A program made the position numbers and the translations under genes. A stretch of DNA of 64,000 nt from Promethearchaeia archaeon (lineage in GTDB: Archaea; Asgardarchaeota; Lokiarchaeia; Sigyniarchaeales; SOKP01): assembly GCA_029856155.1 (NCBI GenBank), contig JAHQWL010000052.1, forward strand, positions 1 to 64,000. The letters run 5' to 3'. Positions 37,711-47,216 of this stretch are shown here, one piece after another (positions within the stretch are counted from its first letter, which is position 1; the number at the start of each line of letters is the position of its first letter). The notes beneath the pieces are model-generated. The model saw only the letters and a program-made list of their open reading frames with translations, did not search any database and was not told the origin of the DNA.

Positions 37711-39900
37711 ATGCCGCATCGAAAGGAAATATCCGAAATACTGAATTTAATGGAGAAAACTGAGAATATTAGAAATTTTGGCCTTGTAGGTCATATAGAT
37801 CACGGAAAGACTACGCTTTCTGATTCTTTATTAAGTGAAGCGGGATTTTTATCACCGGATTTAGCAGGTGAAGCACGAGCTTTAGACTTTCTTGAAGAGG
37901 AACAAAGAAGAGGCATTACTATGAAATCTGCAAACATTTCTTTATATTATGAGAAATCTCTTGAAGGACATGATCCATTTCTTATTAATTTAGTTGATAC
38001 ACCAGGTCATTTGGATTTTAGCGGAAAAGTAACTCGTGCCTTAAGGCTAGTTGATGGTGTTGTTGTAGTAGTAGATGCCGTTGAGGAAGTAATTACACAA
38101 TCTGAAACGGTAATTAAGCAAGCTCTCCAAGAAGGAGTTAAACCAGTATTATTCATTAATAAAATAGATCGTTTAATAAGAGAATTGAAGCTTTCTGATG
38201 AAGAGATTAAAAAGAAATATATAAGGATAATTAAATCATTTAACATCCTAATAGAAAGATATGCCGAACATCCATTCAATAAACGATGGAAGGTATCTCC
38301 ACTAGCGGGAAATGTGGCATTTGGTTCAGCACTTCATAAATGGGGGTTTAATTTAAATATTTTAGAAAAAAGTGCTATAAAATTTAAAGATATTAGGGAA
38401 AGATATAATAAAGACACGTATACAAAAGAAACTTATGCTGACTTACCTATGTATCTTCCAATTCATAGAGCAATATTGGAAATGGTTGTCGATCATTTAC
38501 CAAATCCAAAAGAAGCGCAAAAATATAGAATTGAAAAGATATGGGATGGGGATATTAATTCTGAATTGGGAAAAGCTATGGTTAACTGTGATCCTAATGG
38601 TCCTTTTATAGTATGTTTAAGTAAAGTACAAGTAGATAAACATGGTTTAATCTCAACAGGAAGGATCTTTTCGGGGAGCTGTACAAATAAAAAGGAGATC
38701 TTTCTTTTAAATGAAAATAGTTATGATAGAATTCAAAGAATTGCTATCTTTATGGGACAGAGAAGGGAACAAGTTGAAAAAATACCTGTTGGGAATATAG
38801 TAGCGATAGAAGGGCTCAAAAGGATAAAAAGTGGGGAGACAATAATAGATAGTAATAGTATTGATGGAATGGTACCATTCGAAAGTGTGAAATATATCAC
38901 AACGCCCGTTGTGACTGTCTCCATTGAACCAGAATATCTAAGAGACCTTGAGAAAATGAAAGAATTAATTGAGAAGGTATTAATTGAAGATCCAAATTTA
39001 AGATTCGAAATTAATGAAGAAAATGGAGAATTCTTATTATCTGGGATGGGTCCATTACATCTTGAAGTTACAGCTAATGAAATTGGGAAAAGAGGAGTAA
39101 ATATATCCACTTCAGAACCTAGAGCCGTTTTTAAAGAATCTTGTCGTAAACATTCTTCTTTAATTTCAGTAAACTCTCCCAATGGTCAAGGATCTCTTAA
39201 ATTGAAAATTGAAAGATTAGATGATAAAACTATACGATTTTTTCGAAATATTGATTACAAAACAATAAAACCTTTTAGCAAATTAATAGAAATCTTGAAT
39301 GAAAAAACCTCTCTAGGTAAAGAAGAAGTCGAAAATTTCTTGATGTGTGATTATGATCAAAACATATTAATTTACAAGGGAGATTTTGAACTAACTGACT
39401 TTTATAAAGATATAATTTTTGAAATTGTTGAAAAAATTCATCTAAACGGTCCACTAAGTTCTGAAAAACTTACAGAAATTAAGATAGTTGTTGAGTCTTT
39501 AGATATTGAAAAGATCTCTCAAGAAAATATATTTAATGAATTATCAGTAATGTTCTATGAAGCAATAAAAGCAGGATTAATTGAAGCAGAATTAATTCTA
39601 TTGGAACCAATTTATCATACAATCATCCAACTCCCTCCGGATTACATTAAAAATACGATTACTTTACTTTCAAAATATTCTGCAAAGATTAAAAGTATAG
39701 ACCAAGATAAAGAATACCAAGCAGTTATTGAGATCTTAATGCCGGTAAGGCATTCAATCAAATTTGCTGAAGAAGTTCGATCAACTACATCTGGTAGAGC
39801 TTTTTGGCAGAATGAATTTTTTGCATTTATGGAGGTTCCAAAACACGAATATCAAAGACTTATTAAAGACATTAATTTTTTTAAAGGAATTTCCTGGTAA
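37711..39900 (+). CDS. EF-2 family translational GTPase paralog lacking the diphthamide loop (aEF2-paralog type)
   Basis: 'GLVGHIDHGKTTLSDSLLSEAG', 'RGITMKSANISL', 'VDTPGHLDFSGKVTRALRLVDG', 'FINKIDRL'; the domain IV region lacks the HxDxxHRGxxQ motif. Confidence 0.92.
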   Translation: MPHRKEISEILNLMEKTENIRNFGLVGHIDHGKTTLSDSLLSEAGFLSPDLAGEARALDFLEEEQRRGITMKSANISLYYEKSLEGHDPFLINLVDTPGHLDFSGKVTRALRLVDGVVVVVDAVEEVITQSETVIKQALQEGVKPVLFINKIDRLIRELKLSDEEIKKKYIRIIKSFNILIERYAEHPFNKRWKVSPLAGNVAFGSALHKWGFNLNILEKSAIKFKDIRERYNKDTYTKETYADLPMYLPIHRAILEMVVDHLPNPKEAQKYRIEKIWDGDINSELGKAMVNCDPNGPFIVCLSKVQVDKHGLISTGRIFSGSCTNKKEIFLLNENSYDRIQRIAIFMGQRREQVEKIPVGNIVAIEGLKRIKSGETIIDSNSIDGMVPFESVKYITTPVVTVSIEPEYLRDLEKMKELIEKVLIEDPNLRFEINEENGEFLLSGMGPLHLEVTANEIGKRGVNISTSEPRAVFKESCRKHSSLISVNSPNGQGSLKLKIERLDDKTIRFFRNIDYKTIKPFSKLIEILNEKTSLGKEEVENFLMCDYDQNILIYKGDFELTDFYKDIIFEIVEKIHLNGPLSSEKLTEIKIVVESLDIEKISQENIFNELSVMFYEAIKAGLIEAELILLEPIYHTIIQLPPDYIKNTITLLSKYSAKIKSIDQDKEYQAVIEILMPVRHSIKFAEEVRSTTSGRAFWQNEFFAFMEVPKHEYQRLIKDINFFKGISW

Positions 39901-39960
39901 AAATTTGATCTTTTCCTTCATATTCTTGCTTCTGAGACATTTTTTACGTACCTCTCTTTT

Positions 39961-40773
39961 TTAAATTATAAAATATTGGTTAATGTTATTTTCAAATTCG
40001 TTAAATGGAGTAACATCTCCATTAAACTCTTTTATATAATCTCGGAACTGATAAAGAAATTCATCTGCAATGAGACACATATACCTTTGAAGTAGAGAAT
40101 TCATGTTTTCTACTAAAAAGGCAAAAATAACCTTACTTTTTGATATAACGTGGAACTGCTGATTCCCAAAATTTATTTCTTTTAATTTCGCACCTGTTTC
40201 TTTTCCAATTATAGTATTTGAAAACGATAGCAGAGCTGAAATAAATCCCCCAATATGGACTTCGTGATCTGCTATATTTGAACGATTTTTATTAATTTTT
40301 GAAATAAAGGGACTTCCTGTGGAACCTAAGATAAAAATCGCAATAATCCCATCAGTTTTTGGGATTTCAATTTCGGATTCGAAGATCTTAGTTATTTCTA
40401 AGATTGATGCATTTGCAAGAATTTTCTTATTAATTTTTTTTGATAAAAAATACAGCTCTGGGAATTTAACTGAACGTTCTTTTTCTTCCATATATATTAT
40501 TACAGAAATATTATTTTCCTTTTTCTTAAAATACTGAATAAAAATTGTAAAATTATCTAAAGAGATAATTGAATTTCCTTGTTTTTTAGTAATAATTTCA
40601 TTTTTATATAATTCAAGAATGTTTTGTATTAGGGGCATTCCTATTCCTTTTTGAAAGATTATATTAAATTTTCCTCCAGCATCAATTTCTGAGATTGTTA
40701 ATAAACCATAACCCAGCATTTGCAGTTTTTCTGAATTATTATTACTGTTTTGAGCCTTATTCATAGGTATCAT
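39961..40773 (-). CDS. Longin-like domain protein (two divergent halves)
   Basis: 'GYGLLTISEIDAGGKFNIIFQKGIG' and 'DGIIAIFILGSTGSPFISKINKNRSNIADHEVHIGGFISALLSFSNTIIGKETGAKLKEINFGNQQFHVISKSKVIFAFLVENMNSLLQRYMCLIADEFLYQF' longin/roadblock pattern. Confidence 0.6.
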   Translation of the reverse strand: MIPMNKAQNSNNNSEKLQMLGYGLLTISEIDAGGKFNIIFQKGIGMPLIQNILELYKNEIITKKQGNSIISLDNFTIFIQYFKKKENNISVIIYMEEKERSVKFPELYFLSKKINKKILANASILEITKIFESEIEIPKTDGIIAIFILGSTGSPFISKINKNRSNIADHEVHIGGFISALLSFSNTIIGKETGAKLKEINFGNQQFHVISKSKVIFAFLVENMNSLLQRYMCLIADEFLYQFRDYIKEFNGDVTPFNEFENNINQYFII

Positions 40774-41265
40774 ATTTTCTTCATACGGGTTTTTTATAGA
40801 TTCTGTGTTTATGAATAATGACCATGATTTTTCGATAATATTACAATTCTCTAATATAAAATAGTTAACACCAAACCAAATTTTTGTTGTAAAATATTAG
40901 TCGTTCTTTTAGTTTTTTAGTATTTTTCTTAATTATGAACTAAAAGATTTATATCGGAAAATATATATAAAGTTATTGTTATAAAAAAATGTTATCCAAA
41001 TGTAAAACACATTTTTTTTTTACATTTAATAAAATCAAATTGAGATTTGTCATCAGGGATATATACGCCTTTTTTTTAAATATAACCCTGTATTTTGAAT
41101 AAGTATATAGATGTTGACTATGACAATGATTTAAATATCTCAAAAAAAATTACATAATTAATAGATCTTTGAATGTCAAATTTCATTTAAAAATATATGA
41201 TTACATACAAATAATAGATTTGAACACAAAAACATTATTACAAATACTGAAGATAAGACATTATC

Positions 41266-41908
41266 ATGACTATTCAAGATAGAATAAAACCAGGAGGCGA
41301 TGAGTTTTTAGAAGAAATTCTAATTAGGTGTCCAAAATATTCGAACAATAAAAAGATAAAGATTCTCATAAAAGTAATTAACAGAGTAAACAATTGACTA
41401 CAATCTCAATTCCCTCAAATTAATGTTGCGACCATAGTTTTCAAGCTTTCGTTGACAAAAACTTCATTGTTAGAGGTTATCAGACTGTTGATTTTGAATT
41501 CACTCACATGGAGTTTTATGAAAGTAGTGATAACAAAGATGATACAAAAGACTTTACACTTTTACCAATCTTCCAAAAAATAATCCAATGTTAAGAGATT
41601 GTATAGAAGATAAAGAAGTAATCGGTTCAGCTATTTTCACCCTAATATGGAAAGTTATATATTCCTCATTACTTCAAACAACATTATTTAATATAATTCG
41701 AGAATTTGAAGTTAGAAATGAAAAAAATTTAATTGTTTTGAAGAAGATGTACCTTGAGCTTGAAAATAGTGAAAAATTTATTTCCAAATTCATGGAAATT
41801 AATGGAATGAAATTTAACCTAGTTTTGATGTTTTCTTTTCGCGTCAAATTTGGTATGGGTAATCTTTATCTGCGCGATGTATTAAGAAAAATAGAGAGAT
41901 TAATTTAA
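41266..41908 (+). pseudogene. Decayed hypothetical gene with at least two frameshifts and one in-frame stop
   Basis: MTIQDRIKPGGDEFLEEILIRCPKYSNNKKIKILIKVINRVNN / LTTISIPSN*CCDHSFQAFVDKNFIVRGYQTVDFEFTHMEFYESSDNKDDTKDFTLLPIFQ / KNNPMLRDCIEDKEVIGSAIFTLIWKVIYSS... coding-like segments continue across three frames. Confidence 0.6.
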
Positions 41909-42291
41909 TTTATATGTTAATCAATCTTTTATTTATCATTTTTAGTTAAACTGATTAAAGAAATTAACAAAAATGTGGTAATTCTTCAATAAATTAAGAA
42001 ACATCCATTATTTAAACAATATTTATTTTTTTTACCCACAAAACCAAATATAAATGATTTATTGATAAAAATTAGAGTATAAATGGAACAACTTTTTATT
42101 TAAAACTCTAAAATTTAATATCAAAAAACAACTATCATTTACAATTTTGCCACAAAAATTATTTTAAATTATTTACCAACCTATTTTTGTATGTAAATAT
42201 CAATTTTTAAATATAAAACCGAAAGCATTTATAAATTAAAATATACTTTTAATTTAAATAAATAAATTTTAATTTAATTGAGAGATCAGAT

Positions 42292-42546
42292 ATGTTTACA
42301 AAAGAAGATGATATTGATAAAAAAATGGTACTATGTAAAAATATTTTAGATGATACGTATGAGATCTTGGAGTTATTGAAACCATTGATTCCACTCTTAC
42401 TGAAAATGGAAGAAGCTAAAAAATATAGAGAGAACGGGACTTTTGAAAGAGTTGCATCTTTATTTGGTGAAATCTCTGATTTATGTAAAGAAATTGAATG
42501 TAGTTCTTCAGCTTCAAGTATAAATTTTGAAAATTTAGGGAATTAA
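42292..42546 (+). CDS. Small hypothetical protein
   Basis: 84-aa ATG ORF with a helical, coding-like composition; no family recognised. Confidence 0.45.
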   Translation: MFTKEDDIDKKMVLCKNILDDTYEILELLKPLIPLLLKMEEAKKYRENGTFERVASLFGEISDLCKEIECSSSASSINFENLGN

Positions 42547-42648
42547 ATTATCAATTGAGTCAATTTATCATTTTTCAAAAATTAATTTACTGTAAAGAGA
42601 GATTTAAAGCGATTTAACTTTTTATTGATTTAATAAGTCTATTAAAGT

Positions 42649-42731
42649 GCGCCCGCCGGGAATTGAACCCGGGACACTGACTTGGGAAGCCAGTATATTG
42701 CGTCTGCACATTACGCCTATACGACGAGCGC
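42649..42731 (-). tRNA. tRNA-Gly (anticodon CCC) with expanded D-arm (possible ~13-nt intron)
   Basis: Reverse strand: GCGCTCG TC GTAT AGGCGTAATGTGCAGACGCA ATAT A CTGGC TTCCCAA GTCAG TGTC CCGGG TTCAATT CCCGG CGGGCGC; all stems pair and the D-loop is about 20 nt. Confidence 0.88.
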
Positions 42732-43047
42732 AAAATTTTATAAACGTTCTACTAATTAAGTTTTACCACAGAAATATATATAAAAATAATTTGGGTTAAT
42801 AATTAAAACTTTATGTTACACAAGCTATAACTTTATTTCGTACCAGTATATAGTACAAATAGACAATATACTTAGAAATATAACTGCATATTTTTGTTTC
42901 TATTATATAGTTTGTATTTAAAGATGGCAAATTTTTAGAGATCTATAATAATTTTAGCTTAAAGGAAAATTGATCGACAGGGCTTGAAAAGTATACAAAT
43001 TTATGAAAAATCAATAACCTAATAATGAAAATATTGAGGAACTTAGT

Positions 43048-44565
43048 GTGCCGGAGGAATCTAAACGTAATGAGAAACAATTGAGTAAATCTGAAGAAAC
43101 TTATAAATTAATTTTGGATAATGCCAATGATTTAATTACAATTATTAATGAAAATTTAATATATGAATACATCAATGAGAAAGCTTATTTTGATTTATTA
43201 GGGTATAATAAAGAAGATATAATTGGAAAAACTCCACTCACTCCATTACATCCAGATGATGTGAAGAAAGCGACTAAAGTACTGAGAGATGGATTTAAAT
43301 ATGGTGAAGGAAGGGATGAAATGAGGTTAAGACATAAAGATGGTCATTACGTCTGGTTTGAACATAAAGGGAAATCGTTTATTGATACTAATGGAAAGAG
43401 GAAATCAATAATAATTTCAAGAGATATTACAGAACGAAAGAAAGCAGAACAAAAATCTAGGGAATCAGAAGAAAAATATCGCTTAATTTCTGAAAATGCT
43501 AATGATTTAATTTTTATTCTCGATCAAAATTTAAAAATTAAATATGTGAACGAAAAACCATTATTAAATCTGACAGGTTATTCAGTTGATGAAATTATTG
43601 GAAAAAGGGCATTGAATTATATACATTTAGATGATGTTGAAATGGCTTTAAAAATATTTACGGAAGCATTTAATAAAGAGGGTCATGGAACCATAGATGC
43701 AAGGGTAAAGCATAAAAAGGGACACTTTATACATGTAGAAATAAATGGAAGTTTATTTCATAACGAAAAGGGTCAGCCACGAGCTCTTTTAATTACTAGA
43801 GATATTACAGAACGTAAAAAAGCTGAAAATGTTAAAAACGAAGAATATAAGAAATTAGAAGAATTAAGCGAAATAAAAAGTGAATCATTATTGAGAGCCT
43901 CTCATGAACTCAAAACTCCTTTAAGCTCTGTTTATGCCGCATCCCAACTTCTCTTGAAGAATTTCAATCAACAATTAGGAGAGGACGGACTAAAACTCAT
44001 TGAAATCATATATAGAGGTAGTCAAAAATTAAGACATTTAATTGCAAATATGCTGGATGTATCAAGGCTAAAATCAAACGAATTGAATTTGAATTTGAAT
44101 GAAGAAAATCTTGTTGAAATCATAAATAACTGTATTAACGATTTAAAACTCTGGGCTGATAAGAGAAATCTTATTTTAAAAGCTGATTTACCTGAAAAGT
44201 CTATTTTAAGGGTTGATAAAATTAAAGTCGAACAGGTACTAATTAATCTATTATCTAATGCAATAAAATATACACCCCCAAATGGAAAAATTCTAATAAA
44301 TTTAAATGTTAGTGAAAATTACATAGAAATTTCGATTAAAGATACTGGTATTGGTTTAACTAAGAAAGAAAAGGAATTATTATTTCAAAAATTTGGGAAG
44401 AGTATAAGAGTATATAACGGTTCAGATATTGAAACTGGAGGTTCAGGTTTAGGTTTATATATATCAAAAGAAATCGTAGAACTTCACAATGGGAAGATTT
44501 TAGTGGAATCTAAAGGAAGAAATATGGGCTCAACTTTTATAGTAAAATTACCTAGATCTATATAA
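43048..44565 (+). CDS. PAS-PAS sensor histidine kinase
   Basis: Two PAS repeats ending 'IIISRDITERKKAEQ' and 'LLITRDITERKKAEN', HisKA 'RASHELKTPLSSVYAASQLLL', HATPase 'INLLSNAIKYTPPNGKI', 'GSGLGLYISKEIVELHNG'. Confidence 0.96.
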   Translation: MPEESKRNEKQLSKSEETYKLILDNANDLITIINENLIYEYINEKAYFDLLGYNKEDIIGKTPLTPLHPDDVKKATKVLRDGFKYGEGRDEMRLRHKDGHYVWFEHKGKSFIDTNGKRKSIIISRDITERKKAEQKSRESEEKYRLISENANDLIFILDQNLKIKYVNEKPLLNLTGYSVDEIIGKRALNYIHLDDVEMALKIFTEAFNKEGHGTIDARVKHKKGHFIHVEINGSLFHNEKGQPRALLITRDITERKKAENVKNEEYKKLEELSEIKSESLLRASHELKTPLSSVYAASQLLLKNFNQQLGEDGLKLIEIIYRGSQKLRHLIANMLDVSRLKSNELNLNLNEENLVEIINNCINDLKLWADKRNLILKADLPEKSILRVDKIKVEQVLINLLSNAIKYTPPNGKILINLNVSENYIEISIKDTGIGLTKKEKELLFQKFGKSIRVYNGSDIETGGSGLGLYISKEIVELHNGKILVESKGRNMGSTFIVKLPRSI

Positions 44566-45002
44566 TTCCTTTATTTTTCGAAATCCTTATTATTTTTTTC
44601 ATTTTATTTTTAATATTAAAGATTGCTTCAGCAATTATGTAGCATAAATCCCTTAATTTGAATTATTGATTTCGTTAAAATGGCGAAAGAATGGGAGATA
44701 AAGGAGGATTTAATATGATAATAACATCACTAACCAAGAAATAAAATAAAATAGCTTTATAGATTTAATGAGTTCTGAGTTAAACTCAAAACTTAAATCA
44801 TATATAATTTTTTTTAGTTAACCAATTTCATTTTATGTTCAAAATTTCTTAATATTTGCGAACTCTTAAAGTCTTTCCATCAAAAACAACAAATTTCAAG
44901 ACTTTTTTTATTGTTTATTTTTGGACAGAATTATTAAATATAAAAATATCATATTTAATCATAGTCTATAAAATTCTTACAAGATAATTAAAATTTTAAT
45001 TT

Positions 45003-45500
45003 TTGATTTATATGAAGTTAAAATATCTATTATTCTCAAGTCTGACATTTTTAATTTTAATTACAATTTCATTCCAAAATTCAGTGGCAATTTTTAAAAA
45101 TGATGGACCTTTACATATTAACGGAGAACCTGATACTACCTATTTAAAGCCTGGAGAAACAATCACAATTAGTTGGTCAATAACAGTTGATGAGTCTCAT
45201 TCTGCATCTGAGATTTCATGGTCAGTATCGGGACCAGGTGTGAATCAACAAGGAACAGGTCATTCCTTCTCATGTACGGCAAGTGCTCCTAATCAAGAAG
45301 GAGAGACTAATCATTATTTAGGTACCGCAAGTTATAAAGATTATGATGTGGGAGATTTATGTGGAGTAACCGCTACAAATGATGAGTCCCTCTTAGATAA
45401 CATTGAAGTTCCGGGTTTTGAAATATACACGTTTCTAAGCATATTCATGTTTTTAGCAGGAATTGTAATTGTAGTTTATAAGCGCAAATTTACTCAATAA
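45003..45500 (+). CDS. Secreted protein with C-terminal PGF-TM-basic sorting-like signal
   Basis: Signal-like N-terminus 'LLFSSLTFLILITISFQNSVA'; C-terminus 'NIEVPGFEIYTFLSIFMFLAGIVIVVYKRKFTQ'. Confidence 0.7.
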   Translation: MIYMKLKYLLFSSLTFLILITISFQNSVAIFKNDGPLHINGEPDTTYLKPGETITISWSITVDESHSASEISWSVSGPGVNQQGTGHSFSCTASAPNQEGETNHYLGTASYKDYDVGDLCGVTATNDESLLDNIEVPGFEIYTFLSIFMFLAGIVIVVYKRKFTQ

Positions 45501-45751
45501 AATATCATATGTTTTGGATATCTTTCTTTTCCAATTAAATATTTAAAGTATTCTTTTTTATTTCTTTTTTGTTTTATTATCAATTTAATATCTACTGAAT
45601 GAGTTAAATTCAAATTTTATAAATTACCCATCCCGAATTTGACGCGAAATGAATTTGTAAATCATAAAGAAAATTTTAATTAAGTAAAACATGTAGGAAA
45701 AATAATATGAATTTAGTTTAAATTCATAATAAAATATAAAATATCATTCTA

Positions 45752-46402
45752 ATGACGAAAGTTGATTCAGTTATCGAAAAGTTGAACAATATTATTCCAG
45801 GAAGCTTATTTGGGTTGTTTTCAATTATTTCGGGAATATTAGGGGATATTATTTCACGTATAATGTATCCCGGATATAATTTCATGAGGATGGCTGTAAG
45901 CGATTTATGTTTAGGACCAGGGGGATTGTTTTTTAAACTTGGAAACATATTTTCAGGTATTTTCGCTTTAGTTTTTGTCAATTATCTTGGAAGAACTTTC
46001 ACTGAGGGCAACATTAATCCGAAACTAAGAAAAACTGCGATAATTTGCGCAGATATTTCATGTATAGGTTTTATTTTTTTAGGAATTTTTTGTGGTTCGA
46101 ATTTGATAATAGCCTATATTCATGGTATTTCTGCTATAACCAGTATGGGATTTGGATTTTGCTACATTACTTTTTATAACATATTCATGATAAAAGACTC
46201 TAAATATTCAAATTCGCTAGGTTATTTTGGGTTTAGCGTTTCTTTTATTTTTGGTTTATTAATTACCCTCTTTCTCCTACACATTCTGCCAGTTTTAAGG
46301 TTTATAATGGTTGTATTACCCTTGATTGAGTGGGTGAATACCATTGCTTTGATTATCTGGTATCTAATCATCCCATTTTACATGATTCATAAGAAGATTT
46401 AA
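45752..46402 (+). CDS. DUF998-like membrane protein, paralog 1
   Basis: 'IIPGSLFGLFSIISGILGDIISRIMYPGYNFMRMAVSDLCLGPGGLFFKLGNIFSGIFAL' aligns with the next gene. Confidence 0.65.
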   Translation: MTKVDSVIEKLNNIIPGSLFGLFSIISGILGDIISRIMYPGYNFMRMAVSDLCLGPGGLFFKLGNIFSGIFALVFVNYLGRTFTEGNINPKLRKTAIICADISCIGFIFLGIFCGSNLIIAYIHGISAITSMGFGFCYITFYNIFMIKDSKYSNSLGYFGFSVSFIFGLLITLFLLHILPVLRFIMVVLPLIEWVNTIALIIWYLIIPFYMIHKKI

Positions 46403-46488
46403 TCTTGAAAAAGACACGCTCCTTTATAATATAATATTTTAAGTTAAAAAGAAAATTTTTATAAAGTAAAACATGTAGGGAAAATAAT

Positions 46489-47166
46489 ATGGAGAAAGTA
46501 AATGAATTCTTTGACAAACTTTTCAATTTTATACCTGGGTATATTTTTGGATTGATTGGATTTACCGCGGGGTTTCTAGGTAATACTTTAGCATTAATTT
46601 TTACCCCAGAATATAAAATGTGGAAATATTCTATAAGCGTTTTAGGGGATTTAACGGGTGGAATATATTTAAGAACAGGATTAATAATCTCCGGGTTATT
46701 GGCTATCCCATTTTACATTTACTTAGGAAAAACTTTAAAGGATGATAATGTTAATGAAATTCTAAGAAAGGGTGCTATCATCGCTGGGATTTTCTCCTCT
46801 ATTTGTGTCGCACTTACTGGTACTTTTTCTGGTGTTAATGATTTTATTAAGTTTTTACATGGGAACTTTGCAACATTTAGTTGGTTTGGACATACAGCAG
46901 TATTTATACTTTTTAGTTTGGCTATGGTAAAAAATCCTAAGTTCTCTAAAGCTCCTGTATATGTTAGTTATATAATTGCGGGAATTTTAATTGTATATCT
47001 GATTCCATTTTTTATAACAAATTTCTGCAATTATTTCAGAGAGATCTGTTATTCATTTGGGCAAATAATATTTACGATTATGCCTGTATTTGAGTGGGTT
47101 GTGTACTTTTCTATCTTATCTTGGATTCTTTTTATCTCCAGTTATATTTTATACAATAAGATTTAA
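46489..47166 (+). CDS. DUF998-like membrane protein, paralog 2
   Basis: 'FIPGYIFGLIGFTAGFLGNTLALIFTPEYKMWKYSISVLGDLTGGIYLRTGLIISGLLAI' aligns with the previous gene. Confidence 0.65.
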   Translation: MEKVNEFFDKLFNFIPGYIFGLIGFTAGFLGNTLALIFTPEYKMWKYSISVLGDLTGGIYLRTGLIISGLLAIPFYIYLGKTLKDDNVNEILRKGAIIAGIFSSICVALTGTFSGVNDFIKFLHGNFATFSWFGHTAVFILFSLAMVKNPKFSKAPVYVSYIIAGILIVYLIPFFITNFCNYFREICYSFGQIIFTIMPVFEWVVYFSILSWILFISSYILYNKI

Positions 47167-47216
47167 TTAGTACTATTGTGTATTGTATTCAATGAAATTG
47201 TACTTGTGAATATATT

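Noticed and set aside
38007-39182. Antisense ORFs 38007..38279 and 38733..39182 inside the EF-2 gene
   Set aside because: Low-complexity Ser/Ile-rich translations opposite a strongly supported GTPase frame; typical shadow ORFs.
43048-44565. Idea that the PAS-PAS histidine kinase forms a local two-component system
   Set aside because: No response-regulator receiver domain was found in adjacent ORFs, so only an orphan kinase call is supported.
44700-44750. Mini-ORF ATGATAATAACATCACTAACCAAGAAATAA after a strong 'aaggagga' motif
   Set aside because: Only nine codons with no conservation evidence; could be a chance Shine-Dalgarno-like match in AT-rich DNA.
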